Of a stretch of 12,148 nucleotides of DNA, positions 5,649-12,148 are shown one piece after another. The notes below the pieces were generated by a model. The model saw only the letters and a list, made by a program, of their open reading frames with translations. It made no database searches and was not told where the DNA came from. The stretch comes from Erythrobacteraceae bacterium CCH12-C2. Its GTDB lineage: Bacteria; Pseudomonadota; Alphaproteobacteria; Sphingomonadales; Sphingomonadaceae. The position numbers and the translations under genes are program-made. The stretch spans positions 1-12,148 of the forward strand of contig LSKF01000132.1 of NCBI GenBank assembly GCA_001556995.1, given 5' to 3'. The first letter of the stretch is position 1; every line of letters starts with the position of its first letter.

Positions 5649-6311
5649 TTATCCGAACAAGGTCTTTTGGACGCGGGTTTGCGGTACGATAGTGAAGTTC
5701 ATACGCGCAAGATTGCCGATGCGGTAGCAGGGAGGGCCGTCGGCGGTGAGAGCGAGCGTGGTCTTGCGGCCTTGCTTGCGGATGAAGAACACATCGCCTT
5801 CATAGCCATCGGTGAAGCGTATCTTGGACGGCAGACGGATCTGCATTCCGTCCTCGAGCTTGCGCGATCCTCGCATGAGATTGCGGATGCAGCGGCGGCG
5901 CCAAACCAGCGCCGCATGATTGTCGGTCGGGTCCAGCAGCCGCAGGATGCGCTCGGGGCATTCACACTCGAACGGCCCGGCAGTCTCATCGAGGTCCTTG
6001 TAGGCAAACACGTAGCCGTCACTGGCACGCGGATTCCAGCGCACGAGCACGACGGCCGCAAACACCGGCCCGGTCTTGCCGTTTTCGACGGGCGCGATGG
6101 CCGCATACCAGACCTTTTTGCGCAGACAGGAGGAGGCGATCACACGCAGTCCTCGGGTAGAAGTCCCGTCAGGCAGCAGGTCATGCGGCCCGGCCTCTAT
6201 CCTCTTGCCCTCAGCGTCATAGGGGTGTTCGAAGGTGAACTGCGCATCGAGATACTCCTTGGGTGTCTTGTAGGGGTGCATGCTCGAGAGCGGCATTGAG
6301 AGCCATCCCAT
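5649..6311 (-). CDS. DUF6927 family protein
   Basis: A 220-residue protein. The start is the ATG at 6311 giving MGWLSMPL, because this is how DUF6927 proteins begin, as I recall, and because AAGGA lies about 8 bases upstream; the longer open frame reaching 6470 would run back into the preceding gene. Recognisable blocks are YKTPKEYLDAQFTFE, GLRVIASSCLRKKVWYAA, VLVRWNPRASDGYVFAYKDLDET and CPERILRLLDPTDN, then a C-terminal beta-rich RFTDGYEGDVFFIRKQGR. The family has no known function to me and is typical of alphaproteobacterial plasmids and integrative elements. It follows the unknown gene at 6338 by 26 bases and precedes the 69-residue gene by 7 bases, so it is in the same operon. No signal peptide or TM segment; two cysteines flank an FECECPE stretch. 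Confidence 0.8.
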   Translation of the reverse strand: MGWLSMPLSSMHPYKTPKEYLDAQFTFEHPYDAEGKRIEAGPHDLLPDGTSTRGLRVIASSCLRKKVWYAAIAPVENGKTGPVFAAVVLVRWNPRASDGYVFAYKDLDETAGPFECECPERILRLLDPTDNHAALVWRRRCIRNLMRGSRKLEDGMQIRLPSKIRFTDGYEGDVFFIRKQGRKTTLALTADGPPCYRIGNLARMNFTIVPQTRVQKTLFG

Positions 6312-6337
6312 GAGGAATTCCTTCGCTTGCGCCCGCT

Positions 6338-6988
6338 TCAGGCGGGCTGGTGGAGGTGGCAGTCGCGACGAACAGTTGCGGCGAAGCGGGCGACATTGGA
6401 GATGAGATCGATGGGGCCCCGCAGCTGGCGTCCCGCCCAGGGACCGTCGCGTCCATTGGTTCGGACCCACCCGATCTCCCGTCCGGGGTTAATCCGGCAC
6501 GGGTCGATGGTGACGCAGAAGCTGTCGGCAAACAGACTGATCGCCGGGTTGTCGGCCGTAAAGTGTCGATCCTGCTGGATGTTGTAGTTGGTGGGATCGA
6601 GGCACAGCGTCTGGGCGAGGTAGCGCAAGGCCTCGCGCGCGGCGGACCTGTAGAGGCTGATCAGATCCGGATCGCAGCCGAGCCCGCGCTGGACGAGCGG
6701 GACAAGGATGGGGGCATCCCGCAGTTCCGCGATACGCTGCTTGCACGCCTTGCGCAGCTCGTCATCTTCGGGATGCACTGCCTCCGGGCACTCGCCTGCG
6801 GCCACACGGCCGAGATGTCGCCCGAGCAGGAGGACAGCCGGGTCGCTTTCGGGGTCGCGCCCGGCGCGCCGGGCATCGTTGAGGGCGTCGGTGAGTGCAG
6901 CGCTGCAGGTCTGCAAGACGCGCAGCCCGTCGGGCTGCAGCGCCCTTTGAAAGCGAAAGGGCAGGTCGAGGTGGAGTGTGGCAGGCAT
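6338..6988 (-). CDS. Unrecognised 216-residue protein, first gene after polypurine motif copy B
   Basis: I cannot assign this protein to a named family. The N-terminal half is helical: LALTDALNDARRAG-like sequence (SAALTDALNDARRAGRDPE), then DPAVLLLGRHLGRVAAG, ELRKACKQRIAELRDAP and YRSAAREALRYLAQTL. The C-terminal part is more ordered and aromatic: DPTNYNIQQDRHFTADNPAI, FADSFCVTIDPCRINPGREI, GWVRTNGRDGPWAG and LISNVARFAATVRRDC. No signal peptide or membrane segment. The ATG at 6988 has AAGGAG 7 bases upstream. Ribosome site and ATG lie in the loop and 3' arm of an 11-bp hairpin that starts 4 bases after polypurine motif B, which itself overlaps the ardC stop. The gene begins a probable operon with DUF6927, a small protein and the SNase. 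Translation is probably controlled through that leader. Confidence 0.75.
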   Translation of the reverse strand: MPATLHLDLPFRFQRALQPDGLRVLQTCSAALTDALNDARRAGRDPESDPAVLLLGRHLGRVAAGECPEAVHPEDDELRKACKQRIAELRDAPILVPLVQRGLGCDPDLISLYRSAAREALRYLAQTLCLDPTNYNIQQDRHFTADNPAISLFADSFCVTIDPCRINPGREIGWVRTNGRDGPWAGRQLRGPIDLISNVARFAATVRRDCHLHQPA

Positions 6989-7016
6989 CCGAAGTCTCCT
7001 TGATTGGACGCCTGCC
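6980..7016 (-). promoter_or_regulatory. Hairpin enclosing the ribosome site and start codon of the 216-residue gene (copy B)
   Basis: On the coding strand GGCAGGCGTCC pairs with GGATGCCTGCC, 11 pairs with one G-U, around a 15-base loop holding AAGGAG. The whole ATG is in the 3' arm. It starts 4 bases after motif copy B, exactly the spacing found in copy A, and the loop length is also 15 in both, while the stem sequences are unrelated. Arm positions are 7006-7016 (5' arm in the mRNA) and 6980-6990 (3' arm). Confidence 0.6.
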
Positions 7017-7020
7017 CCCT

Positions 7021-7034
7021 TCCCCCTCCCCTTT
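7021..7034 (-). repeat. Polypurine leader motif, copy B
   Basis: Exact copy of AAAGGGGAGGGGGA on the coding strand. Its first two bases are part of the TAA stop of ardC, and it ends 32 bases before the next start, almost the same distance as copy A (33). It is followed by a further G-run (AGGGGG), giving three long G-tracts in a row. Confidence 0.75.
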
Positions 7035-8004
7035 ATGCCGCCCGCTTCAGCGCCGGAGTGTCCTCCGACGAGACCTCAGGCCGCTCGCTGGGGACACCGC
7101 AGCTGAACGCCTTGAGATAGCTGAAGGCCTGTTCGGCCTTGGCCGCGGCATGAATGATCGCGGAGGAATCGCCCTTCAGGATCTCGAGCCAGTGGCTGAT
7201 GTAGCTCGCATGATTGTCATGGAGCTCGCCAGGAAGGCCGAGATCCGCGCAGATCAGGCACTGACCGATCGAGGCAACCAGTTCTTCAAAGGCATAAGCC
7301 TTGTCGCCGAAGCGCTTGCCGAAGGTCCGCTCGAGCCGCGTCTTGCCGCCAGACCAGTGGACCGCCTCGTGCCCGAGCGTGCTGGCATAGTGATCGTCGG
7401 AGTGGAAGGCCTCGCGCGGCGGCATCTGGATGTAGTCGCCCGCAGGTGAGAAGAATGCGGCGTTGCCCCCATGCCGGACGTCGATGGGCAGCGTTCCAAA
7501 GAAGGTGTCGATCGCGCCGCGGTGTGCGGATTCCGGCCGATCTTCAGGCGGCGCCAGCACCGGGTAGTAGTACGCGGGAAGGCCGTCTATCTGATCCGCG
7601 TTGAAGACGTTGTAGGCCTTGAGAAAGCGGATCGCACGGGTGTGATCTTCCCCGGTGACCCGGTCTTGCTCGGTCTTGCTGATCTGCGAGTAATAGACGC
7701 TGAGGGACGAGGTCTCGCCCTTGCGCACCTGTCCTCCAAGCGCCTCGGCCTGCCGGTAGGTCATCCAGTAGCGGCTGCTGTAGCCCATGGCGTCTCCCAT
7801 GGCCCACAGGAACAGCGTGTTGATGCCGGTATAAGCGGTGCCGCAATGGCGAAGAGGTCTGCCGCCCCCTTGGGTGGCGTTCCACGGCCGCACCCAGGGC
7901 ATGACCCCCTGTTCGAGTTTGGTGAGAATGAGAGCGGTGATTTCGGCGGCGATGTCGCGGCGCGCTCCTTTGCCGGCTGTCCGGCGCGGACATGTCTTTG
8001 CCAT
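7033..8004 (-). CDS. ardC: ArdC-like antirestriction protein with zincin metallopeptidase domain
   Basis: A 323-residue cytosolic protein with the two-part ArdC architecture. The N-terminal single-stranded-DNA-binding domain covers about residues 16-140 (IAAEITALILTKLEQGVMPWVRPWN, YTGINTLFLW, RYWMTYRQAEALGGQVRKGE, AYNVFNADQ). The C-terminal zincin-like domain has the HEAVHW motif (His212, Glu213, His216) and the downstream FEELVAS glutamate (Glu240/241) expected to complete the metal site. ArdC proteins protect incoming plasmid DNA from restriction during conjugation. The start at 8004 (MAKTCPRR) has AAGGA about 8 bases upstream; extension to 8070 would run into the terminator and is rejected. 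The usual tail is present. The gene lies 45 bases after the terminator, so it needs its own promoter or read-through; none was clear. Confidence 0.9.
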   Translation of the reverse strand: MAKTCPRRTAGKGARRDIAAEITALILTKLEQGVMPWVRPWNATQGGGRPLRHCGTAYTGINTLFLWAMGDAMGYSSRYWMTYRQAEALGGQVRKGETSSLSVYYSQISKTEQDRVTGEDHTRAIRFLKAYNVFNADQIDGLPAYYYPVLAPPEDRPESAHRGAIDTFFGTLPIDVRHGGNAAFFSPAGDYIQMPPREAFHSDDHYASTLGHEAVHWSGGKTRLERTFGKRFGDKAYAFEELVASIGQCLICADLGLPGELHDNHASYISHWLEILKGDSSAIIHAAAKAEQAFSYLKAFSCGVPSERPEVSSEDTPALKRAA

Positions 8005-8048
8005 GATGTGATCCTTTATCGGAATGGCCCGATTGACGGGCGATGACG

Positions 8049-8083
8049 AAAAAAGGGGCAGCCCGGCCATCGCCGAGCTGCCC
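8049..8083 (-). terminator. Rho-independent terminator after the parB-like gene
   Basis: On the minus strand GGGCAGC-TCGG, loop CGATGG, CCGG-GCTGCCC forms an 11-bp stem with one T-G wobble, followed by one C and six T. It lies about 24 bases after the stop at 8107 and before the ardC leader. This is the only convincing intrinsic terminator in the window. A second small inverted repeat (GCCCG, five bases, CGGGC; 8027-8041) follows it in the ardC leader. Confidence 0.85.
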
Positions 8084-8106
8084 GCAGGGACGCCCAGGAG
8101 AGAGCG

Positions 8107-10152
8107 TTACTCGGCGGCCTCGAGCGTCTCGTCGGGGTGCTCGACCTCGAAGTCGTTCTGATCATCACCGCATTCGTCGGCGGGATCATCTTCGGGATCT
8201 TCGCGGCCGCTGCCGCAATCGTCGTCGTCTTCCTCAACGGGGACGGCACGCACGATGTCGAACCGCATTGCGTCGGGCACCCAGGCCAGCGCAGCGTCCT
8301 TGATTGCCGGTTCGGTGATGGCTTCACCGGCGAACAGCTTCTGGCAGGCTGCCGAGACTTCAGGCTTCTTCGAGGCCGCATAGCGTGCCGCCAGCACCTC
8401 CCCGCCGATCTCGGTGAGGAGTGCGAGCAGCGTCCCCTTGGAGACCCTGTCGAAGAAGTTGGCCGAGGTGGGTCGCCACCACTGCGCAGGCTCAATGCCA
8501 AGGATCGCAGCCAGACGGGCGTGAAGCGGGTTGGTCGTGTCCGTATACTCGGGCTTCGCTTCAATCGATCCGGCCACCATCAGCGCCAGCCAGGCGGCCT
8601 TGCCGGTGTCATCGAGCGCGCGGAAGCCCTCGAACCGCGCCACCACGTCGCCGGCCTCGGTCCAGGTCGTATCGAGCGCATCGCGTGCCTGTTCGATAGC
8701 AATGCGGGCCTGGGTCGGCTCGCCGTCCGTGCCGGAGGCCGGATCGCTCGGGCGAGTGGCCTTCATCGTGGTCCCGTAGCGCTCGTAGCCGCGGTTCCCA
8801 TCGATCATGGCAAACAGCGCGTAGTCGAGCGCGAGCGCCGGATCGGCAAGGAGGGCGGCGGCGAGGATGTCCCGGCGCTGCATGGCGAGTTCATCGGACA
8901 GCCGGGCGCTCAGAGGCTTGCCGCCCGGCGCGATCTTCTCTGGCGGCGGTGCCTTGCTCGTCGCCCCGGTGCTGCCCGAGCCCCCGCGGTCGTCGCCCGG
9001 ATCGCGGACCGGGGTCTCGCTGAAGTACGTCGTCTCCAGCACCATCTTGCCGTCCGAGGCGAGGGTCAGGAACGTGCCGATCTGGCCCTTGAGGTCGTCG
9101 GGCAGGATCGTCGGGCGGCGCTGAAGTTCGTTCCACTCGTCTTCGAGCTTGTCGTATTCGGCCTCGAGCGCGCTGCCCGCCTCGTCATCCAGTTCGCCGC
9201 TGTCCAGCTCGTCGCCGATTTCTTCCATGCGGGTCTGGATGGCATCGGCCCGGGCTTCCTCGGCCTCAGACATCGGTTGCTTGGGAAGGTTGACGCGGTG
9301 AAGCCCTTCGGTTGCGTTGTAGATGTGCGCGGAAGCCACCGGTCGCACCCAAGCGAGGCCCTGCTCTTCGCCAAGGCGCTTGGCCTCGGCTTCCATGATA
9401 GCTGCCGCCAGCCCCTGAGCGATCTCGGGATCGGACCAGCGGTCACCATTTTCGCTGAAGAGTTCACGTTCGATCGTACCACCTGCCGCGACATAGGCGT
9501 CCTCGCCAACAAGCTGAGCGATCGGGTCGGTTGCCTTGAGGGCGTCGCCGGCAATCGCGCGGCGCACCTGATCGGGCGTGGTGTAGCTGTAGGTGCCATA
9601 TTGCTCGAACACCCGGGCCTGTTTGGCCTGATCTGCCGTGGTGGCGTAGGCCTTTGCCATGTCGAGGGTGATTCGACCTTCGGCGAGTGCCTCGAAGACC
9701 GGATCGGCAAGGCCCGCGAGCCGGAGACGCCCCTCGACGAAACGGCGAGTGACGCCGAATCGCTTGGCGACCGCGTCCAGATCGCAGCCCTCGCCGATGA
9801 AGTGCTGGAAGGCTCGGCATTCATCGGTCGGCGTCATGTTCACACGCTGGAAGTTCTCGGCAAGCGAGGCTTCCGACAGCGTGGCATCATCGCCTTCGAG
9901 CACCTTGCAGGACACTTCCATGTCCTTGTCGATGCGGCCTTCTGCGGCGAGCAGCTGCAGGGCCTCGAGACGGCGGCCACCGGCGAAAACCGCGTAATGC
10001 CCGCGGGGCTTCTTCAGTGCCGTGACGCACAGGTTCTGCAGCAGACCGCGCGCCTCGATATCGCCGGCAAGCTGGGCGATATCGGTGCGGCCGGACTTGC
10101 GGACATTGCTGTCCGAGTGGCGCAGTTTCGAAAGGGCAATCATCTGTTCCAT
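8107..10152 (-). CDS. Large ParB/Srx-fold (ParB N-terminal domain) DNA-binding protein
   Basis: A 681-residue protein. Residues 1-105 are a ParB/Srx-type domain: IALSKLRHSDSNVRK, a GGRRLEAL motif (58-65, box II) and LAENFQRVNMTPTDE (97-111). A helix-turn-helix follows (LDAVAKRFGVTRRFVEGRLRLAGL, about 125-148). The rest is long and less conserved, with a Glu-rich coiled coil near 310-350 and a very acidic tail over the last 45 residues. ParB proteins bind partition sites and CTP; this long type is usual in alphaproteobacterial plasmids, and no ParA is in the window, so a segregation role is not shown. The start chosen is ATG 10152 with AGGAG at 7 bases. A longer frame from 10248 (ATGA overlap with the helicase) would translate the polypurine leader. 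An intrinsic terminator follows. Confidence 0.85.
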   Translation of the reverse strand: MEQMIALSKLRHSDSNVRKSGRTDIAQLAGDIEARGLLQNLCVTALKKPRGHYAVFAGGRRLEALQLLAAEGRIDKDMEVSCKVLEGDDATLSEASLAENFQRVNMTPTDECRAFQHFIGEGCDLDAVAKRFGVTRRFVEGRLRLAGLADPVFEALAEGRITLDMAKAYATTADQAKQARVFEQYGTYSYTTPDQVRRAIAGDALKATDPIAQLVGEDAYVAAGGTIERELFSENGDRWSDPEIAQGLAAAIMEAEAKRLGEEQGLAWVRPVASAHIYNATEGLHRVNLPKQPMSEAEEARADAIQTRMEEIGDELDSGELDDEAGSALEAEYDKLEDEWNELQRRPTILPDDLKGQIGTFLTLASDGKMVLETTYFSETPVRDPGDDRGGSGSTGATSKAPPPEKIAPGGKPLSARLSDELAMQRRDILAAALLADPALALDYALFAMIDGNRGYERYGTTMKATRPSDPASGTDGEPTQARIAIEQARDALDTTWTEAGDVVARFEGFRALDDTGKAAWLALMVAGSIEAKPEYTDTTNPLHARLAAILGIEPAQWWRPTSANFFDRVSKGTLLALLTEIGGEVLAARYAASKKPEVSAACQKLFAGEAITEPAIKDAALAWVPDAMRFDIVRAVPVEEDDDDCGSGREDPEDDPADECGDDQNDFEVEHPDETLEAAE

Positions 10153-10163
10153 CGTCATTCTCC

Positions 10164-10206
10164 TGGATGTGGCCCGGCGAAAACCTCCCCGGATCCACCC
10201 CATCCA
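10164..10206 (-). promoter_or_regulatory. Leader hairpin between motif C and the parB ribosome site
   Basis: In the mRNA UGGAUG (10206-10201) pairs with CAUCCA (10169-10164), UGG with CCA, and CCGG with CCGG around an 11-base loop, interrupted by a GGG bulge and a small internal loop. The 3' arm ends at the AGGAG. Unlike copies A and B the start codon is not paired. The structure could compete with a G-quadruplex over the same bases. Confidence 0.35.
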
Positions 10207-10207
10207 C

Positions 10208-10221
10208 TCCCCCTCCCCTTT
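10208..10221 (-). repeat. Polypurine leader motif, copy C, part of a four-run G-tract
   Basis: Third exact copy of AAAGGGGAGGGGGA, 55 bases before the chosen parB start and 23 bases after the helicase stop. From 10218 to 10187 the minus strand has four G-runs of 4, 5, 4 and 4 with loops of 1, 7 and 7 bases, the classical pattern for a G-quadruplex. Copies A and B do not have four such runs. Confidence 0.7.
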
Positions 10222-10244
10222 CCTCTTCAGGGGTCCGTGGACGC

Positions 10245-12148
10245 TCATGGTGTGCCGATGAGAGCGGTGATGATGGCTTCAGCCTTCTCGGTCGGGACAA
10301 ACAGCCGCGTGCGGTACTGAATCACCTCGGTGAAGCAGCCGAGCGACTTGAACCAGGCAAGCTGGCTGGCAGGTGCCCCTGCAATCTCGATCCGCCACGA
10401 TCCGTTGACGCGGGAGCGCTTGAGTTCGCAGGGGACGGGGCGCACCAGCGCGATGCTTCCCCCGCCCTGGATGGCGCGCAGGGTCTCCGATGGACTGAGC
10501 GGGGCAGTGGTCTCGACGCCGAGGTCCTTCAGCAGTTTCCCGACATGCTCGGGGAACACCATGCGTCCGAGCCAAGACTTGCCTTCGGCATCGACGATCC
10601 GGTTGACAGCGAGATGATCGGAAGGAAGCGCTGACCAGATCGGCAACAGGAGGCCGGTCGCAATTCGGATGATCTCAGTATCAACCGTATTGGCGGCTTC
10701 CTCGGCTTCAGTCGACCAGGCCGCCGCGAAGACCGACTGGTCGCAAGGCTCCCATGCGGTTTCGAAGAGGTCATGCTCGCGAAGGAATTCGCGCCGCGTC
10801 GGGCGCAGCAGCTCGACACGCGGGACCGGCGTGCCCTCCTCGGTCATGCCGGAACGCGCCCTGGTCTTGAGTGCGACCTTGCCGGAACGGCCATTGCGCA
10901 GAAAGACAGCGGTGTTGTCGGAGGAGGCAAGCTTGAGCGCGCGCTCGAGAGATACCGGGTTGCGTCGCCGTGCAACTTCGATCGTCAGGAGATGCGAGGT
11001 CGCGCCGCTCATGGGGTCGGTGCGCAGCAGCGTGTCCTCGAGGATGGTCGCGGTCTCGACCTGCATCGTTTCGACGCCGATATCGAGGGCGCCGGCATCG
11101 CGGGCGGCCGCTACCCGGGTTTCGACAAGCGCGAGGAATTCATCGAAGATGACGTTCTGGTGCCCGATCGGAAGCGCCAGCAGCCGGTTGAGCCAACGCT
11201 GGATCGGCGGCAGGTCCTCCTTGATGACCCCGTCTGCGTCGAGCAGCGCAAGACCGGTGCGCTCCTCAAAATCGGCCAGAGTGGTGCTGGTGAGTTTGCC
11301 CGCGACGAGCAGATGGAACCAGGTGACGAGCGCGGCCTTGGCGTACTCGCTTTCGAGGTTGTCGGCCGGGTCGAACAGGTTCTGTCCTCCGGTCTGCCGC
11401 TGACCGCGGGTGAGCGCACCAAGGCTGTCGAGGCGGCGCGCGATGGTCGAGGTGAACCTCAGCTCGCCCTTGCAGTCGGTCGTGACAGGCCGAAACAGGG
11501 GCGCTGAGGCCTGATGCGTGCGATGGGTACGCCCGAGCCCCTGAATGGCGCGATCGGCCCTCCAGCCCGGCTCCAGGAGCAGGTGGACGCGCTGCTGCTG
11601 GTTGGGGACATCAAGGCTCGCGTGGTAGGAACGTCCCGTGCCGCCCGCATCGGAGAAGATGAGGATGCGCTTGGTCCCGTCCATGAAGGCTGCTGCATCG
11701 GCCTGGGCCGAGCGCACGGTGCGTGTCTCGATCTTCTGGTGACCGCCTGCCGCGGGTACGATCCGCTTGGATCGCCCGGTCACCTCGGCGACGTTGTCAT
11801 GTCCGAAGCGTTCAAGAAGAGCGTCGAGCGCGGCTTTGATGGGCGGAAGAGCGCAGATGTGCTCGATCAGGTCGGCCCGGGCAGCCTCGGCCTGCGGGTT
11901 CGTCACCGGATTGCCGTGCTCGTCGCTCATCGGCCGCGAATGTTGCTCGCCGGTATCGTCGGTGTAGACCTCCATCTGCCGGGTCGGGAAAGCGCGGGTG
12001 AGATAGTCGAGGCAGTATTCGAGGGGGGACAGCTCGATATCGAGCTCAGCGCGCTCCTCGGCCGAGAGTTCGCCAAGCCTGCGGTTGAGGATCGACTCAG
12101 CGGTCGTGACGAGTTGAAGGACCACCGACTTGCCCTCGGCAAGATCTG
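10245..12148 (-). CDS. Strawberry-notch-type superfamily 2 helicase, C-terminal part, open at the right edge
   Basis: The frame stays open to position 12148, so the start is outside; the GTG at 12125 is internal, the preceding codons giving LAEGKSVVLQLVTT, a typical family segment. About 633 residues are visible. The strawberry-notch C-terminal helicase domain is recognisable by EVTGRSKRIV, IFSDAGGTGRSYHA (coding near 11654-11619) and the arginine-finger motif RAIQGLGRTHRTHQ (near 11552-11511), followed by FTSTIARRLDSLGALTRGQR. The C-terminal third is less conserved, with a RKKxx-like basic stretch absent and several helical segments. Such proteins in plasmids and phages often carry an N-terminal DNA methylase and resemble P1 DarB, an antirestriction factor; the N-terminal part cannot be seen here. 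The stop is TGA at 10245. Motif C and the ParB-like gene follow, probably in the same transcript. Confidence 0.88.
   Translation of the reverse strand, partial: DLAEGKSVVLQLVTTAESILNRRLGELSAEERAELDIELSPLEYCLDYLTRAFPTRQMEVYTDDTGEQHSRPMSDEHGNPVTNPQAEAARADLIEHICALPPIKAALDALLERFGHDNVAEVTGRSKRIVPAAGGHQKIETRTVRSAQADAAAFMDGTKRILIFSDAGGTGRSYHASLDVPNQQQRVHLLLEPGWRADRAIQGLGRTHRTHQASAPLFRPVTTDCKGELRFTSTIARRLDSLGALTRGQRQTGGQNLFDPADNLESEYAKAALVTWFHLLVAGKLTSTTLADFEERTGLALLDADGVIKEDLPPIQRWLNRLLALPIGHQNVIFDEFLALVETRVAAARDAGALDIGVETMQVETATILEDTLLRTDPMSGATSHLLTIEVARRRNPVSLERALKLASSDNTAVFLRNGRSGKVALKTRARSGMTEEGTPVPRVELLRPTRREFLREHDLFETAWEPCDQSVFAAAWSTEAEEAANTVDTEIIRIATGLLLPIWSALPSDHLAVNRIVDAEGKSWLGRMVFPEHVGKLLKDLGVETTAPLSPSETLRAIQGGGSIALVRPVPCELKRSRVNGSWRIEIAGAPASQLAWFKSLGCFTEVIQYRTRLFVPTEKAEAIITALIGTP

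Noticed and set aside
5613..6299. A 228-codon open frame on the plus strand
   Set aside because: Antisense to DUF6927, with no ribosome site and no motif.
6313..6322. Perfect 10-base palindrome AGGAATTCCT over the DUF6927 ribosome site
   Set aside because: Can only form a 3-bp hairpin with a 4-base loop, and palindromes of this length occur by chance.
8000..8026. A 5-bp pairing (GCCAT with ATGGC) around the ardC ribosome site, similar in layout to leaders A and B
   Set aside because: Only 5 bp, a 19-base loop and no polypurine motif; chance pairing with an ATGGC start is common.
8137..10320. A 727-codon open frame on the plus strand
   Set aside because: It is antisense to the ParB-like gene, whose protein has clear domains; the plus-strand translation has no recognisable motif and is a GC-rich shadow.
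10773..11507. Overlapping 244-codon open frames on the plus strand
   Set aside because: Antisense to the strawberry-notch helicase; Arg/Ser-rich composition typical of shadows in GC-rich DNA.

Overview
GC-rich window that looks like accessory DNA (a plasmid or integrative element) of an alphaproteobacterium, most plausibly a sphingomonad. The gene set points that way: a large ParB/Srx-type protein, a strawberry-notch helicase, ArdC, and the small DUF3768, DUF5983, DUF6927 and DUF7007 proteins. So does an alphaproteobacterial-type SOS box. No rRNA, tRNA, CRISPR array, transposase or integrase is visible. Family names come from recall of motifs, not from a database search.

Nearly everything is on the minus strand, so transcription runs right to left. 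(1) 12148-10245: the C-terminal part of a strawberry-notch superfamily 2 helicase, open at the right edge. (2) 10152-8107: a 681-residue ParB-like protein, closed by a good intrinsic terminator (8049-8083). (3) 8004-7033: an ArdC-type antirestriction metalloprotein. (4) 6988-4971: a tight cluster of an unknown protein, DUF6927, a 69-residue protein and a secreted SNase-like nuclease. (5) 4873-4336: a ParD/ParE toxin-antitoxin pair. (6) 3838-4341, plus strand: an unrecognised protein whose promoter contains a GTTC-N7-GTTC SOS box. (7) 3762-2464: the divergent partner, a DUF1173-like protein with a Cys/His N-terminus and a PD-(D/E)XK-like C-terminus. (8) 2333-99: four overlapping genes, DUF7007, DUF5983, a PP-loop (PAPS-reductase-like) ATPase and DUF3768.

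The most unusual signal is non-coding. A 14-base polypurine motif, AAAGGGGAGGGGGA on the coding strand, occurs three times, always in the leader of a minus-strand gene (DUF7007, the unknown 216-residue gene, parB). In the first two leaders the motif is followed by exactly 4 bases, then a perfect or near-perfect stem, then a 15-base loop holding the Shine-Dalgarno sequence, then a 3' arm containing the start codon. The stem sequences of the two copies are unrelated but both pair, which suggests a shared translational-control element. The third copy is followed by another hairpin and lies in a run of four G-tracts.

Taken together the window reads as the establishment, antirestriction and maintenance part of a mobile element: ArdC, a possibly DarB-like helicase, a ParB-like protein, parDE, a secreted nuclease, and an uncharacterised SOS-linked pair. 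That functional reading is inference from family membership and proximity.
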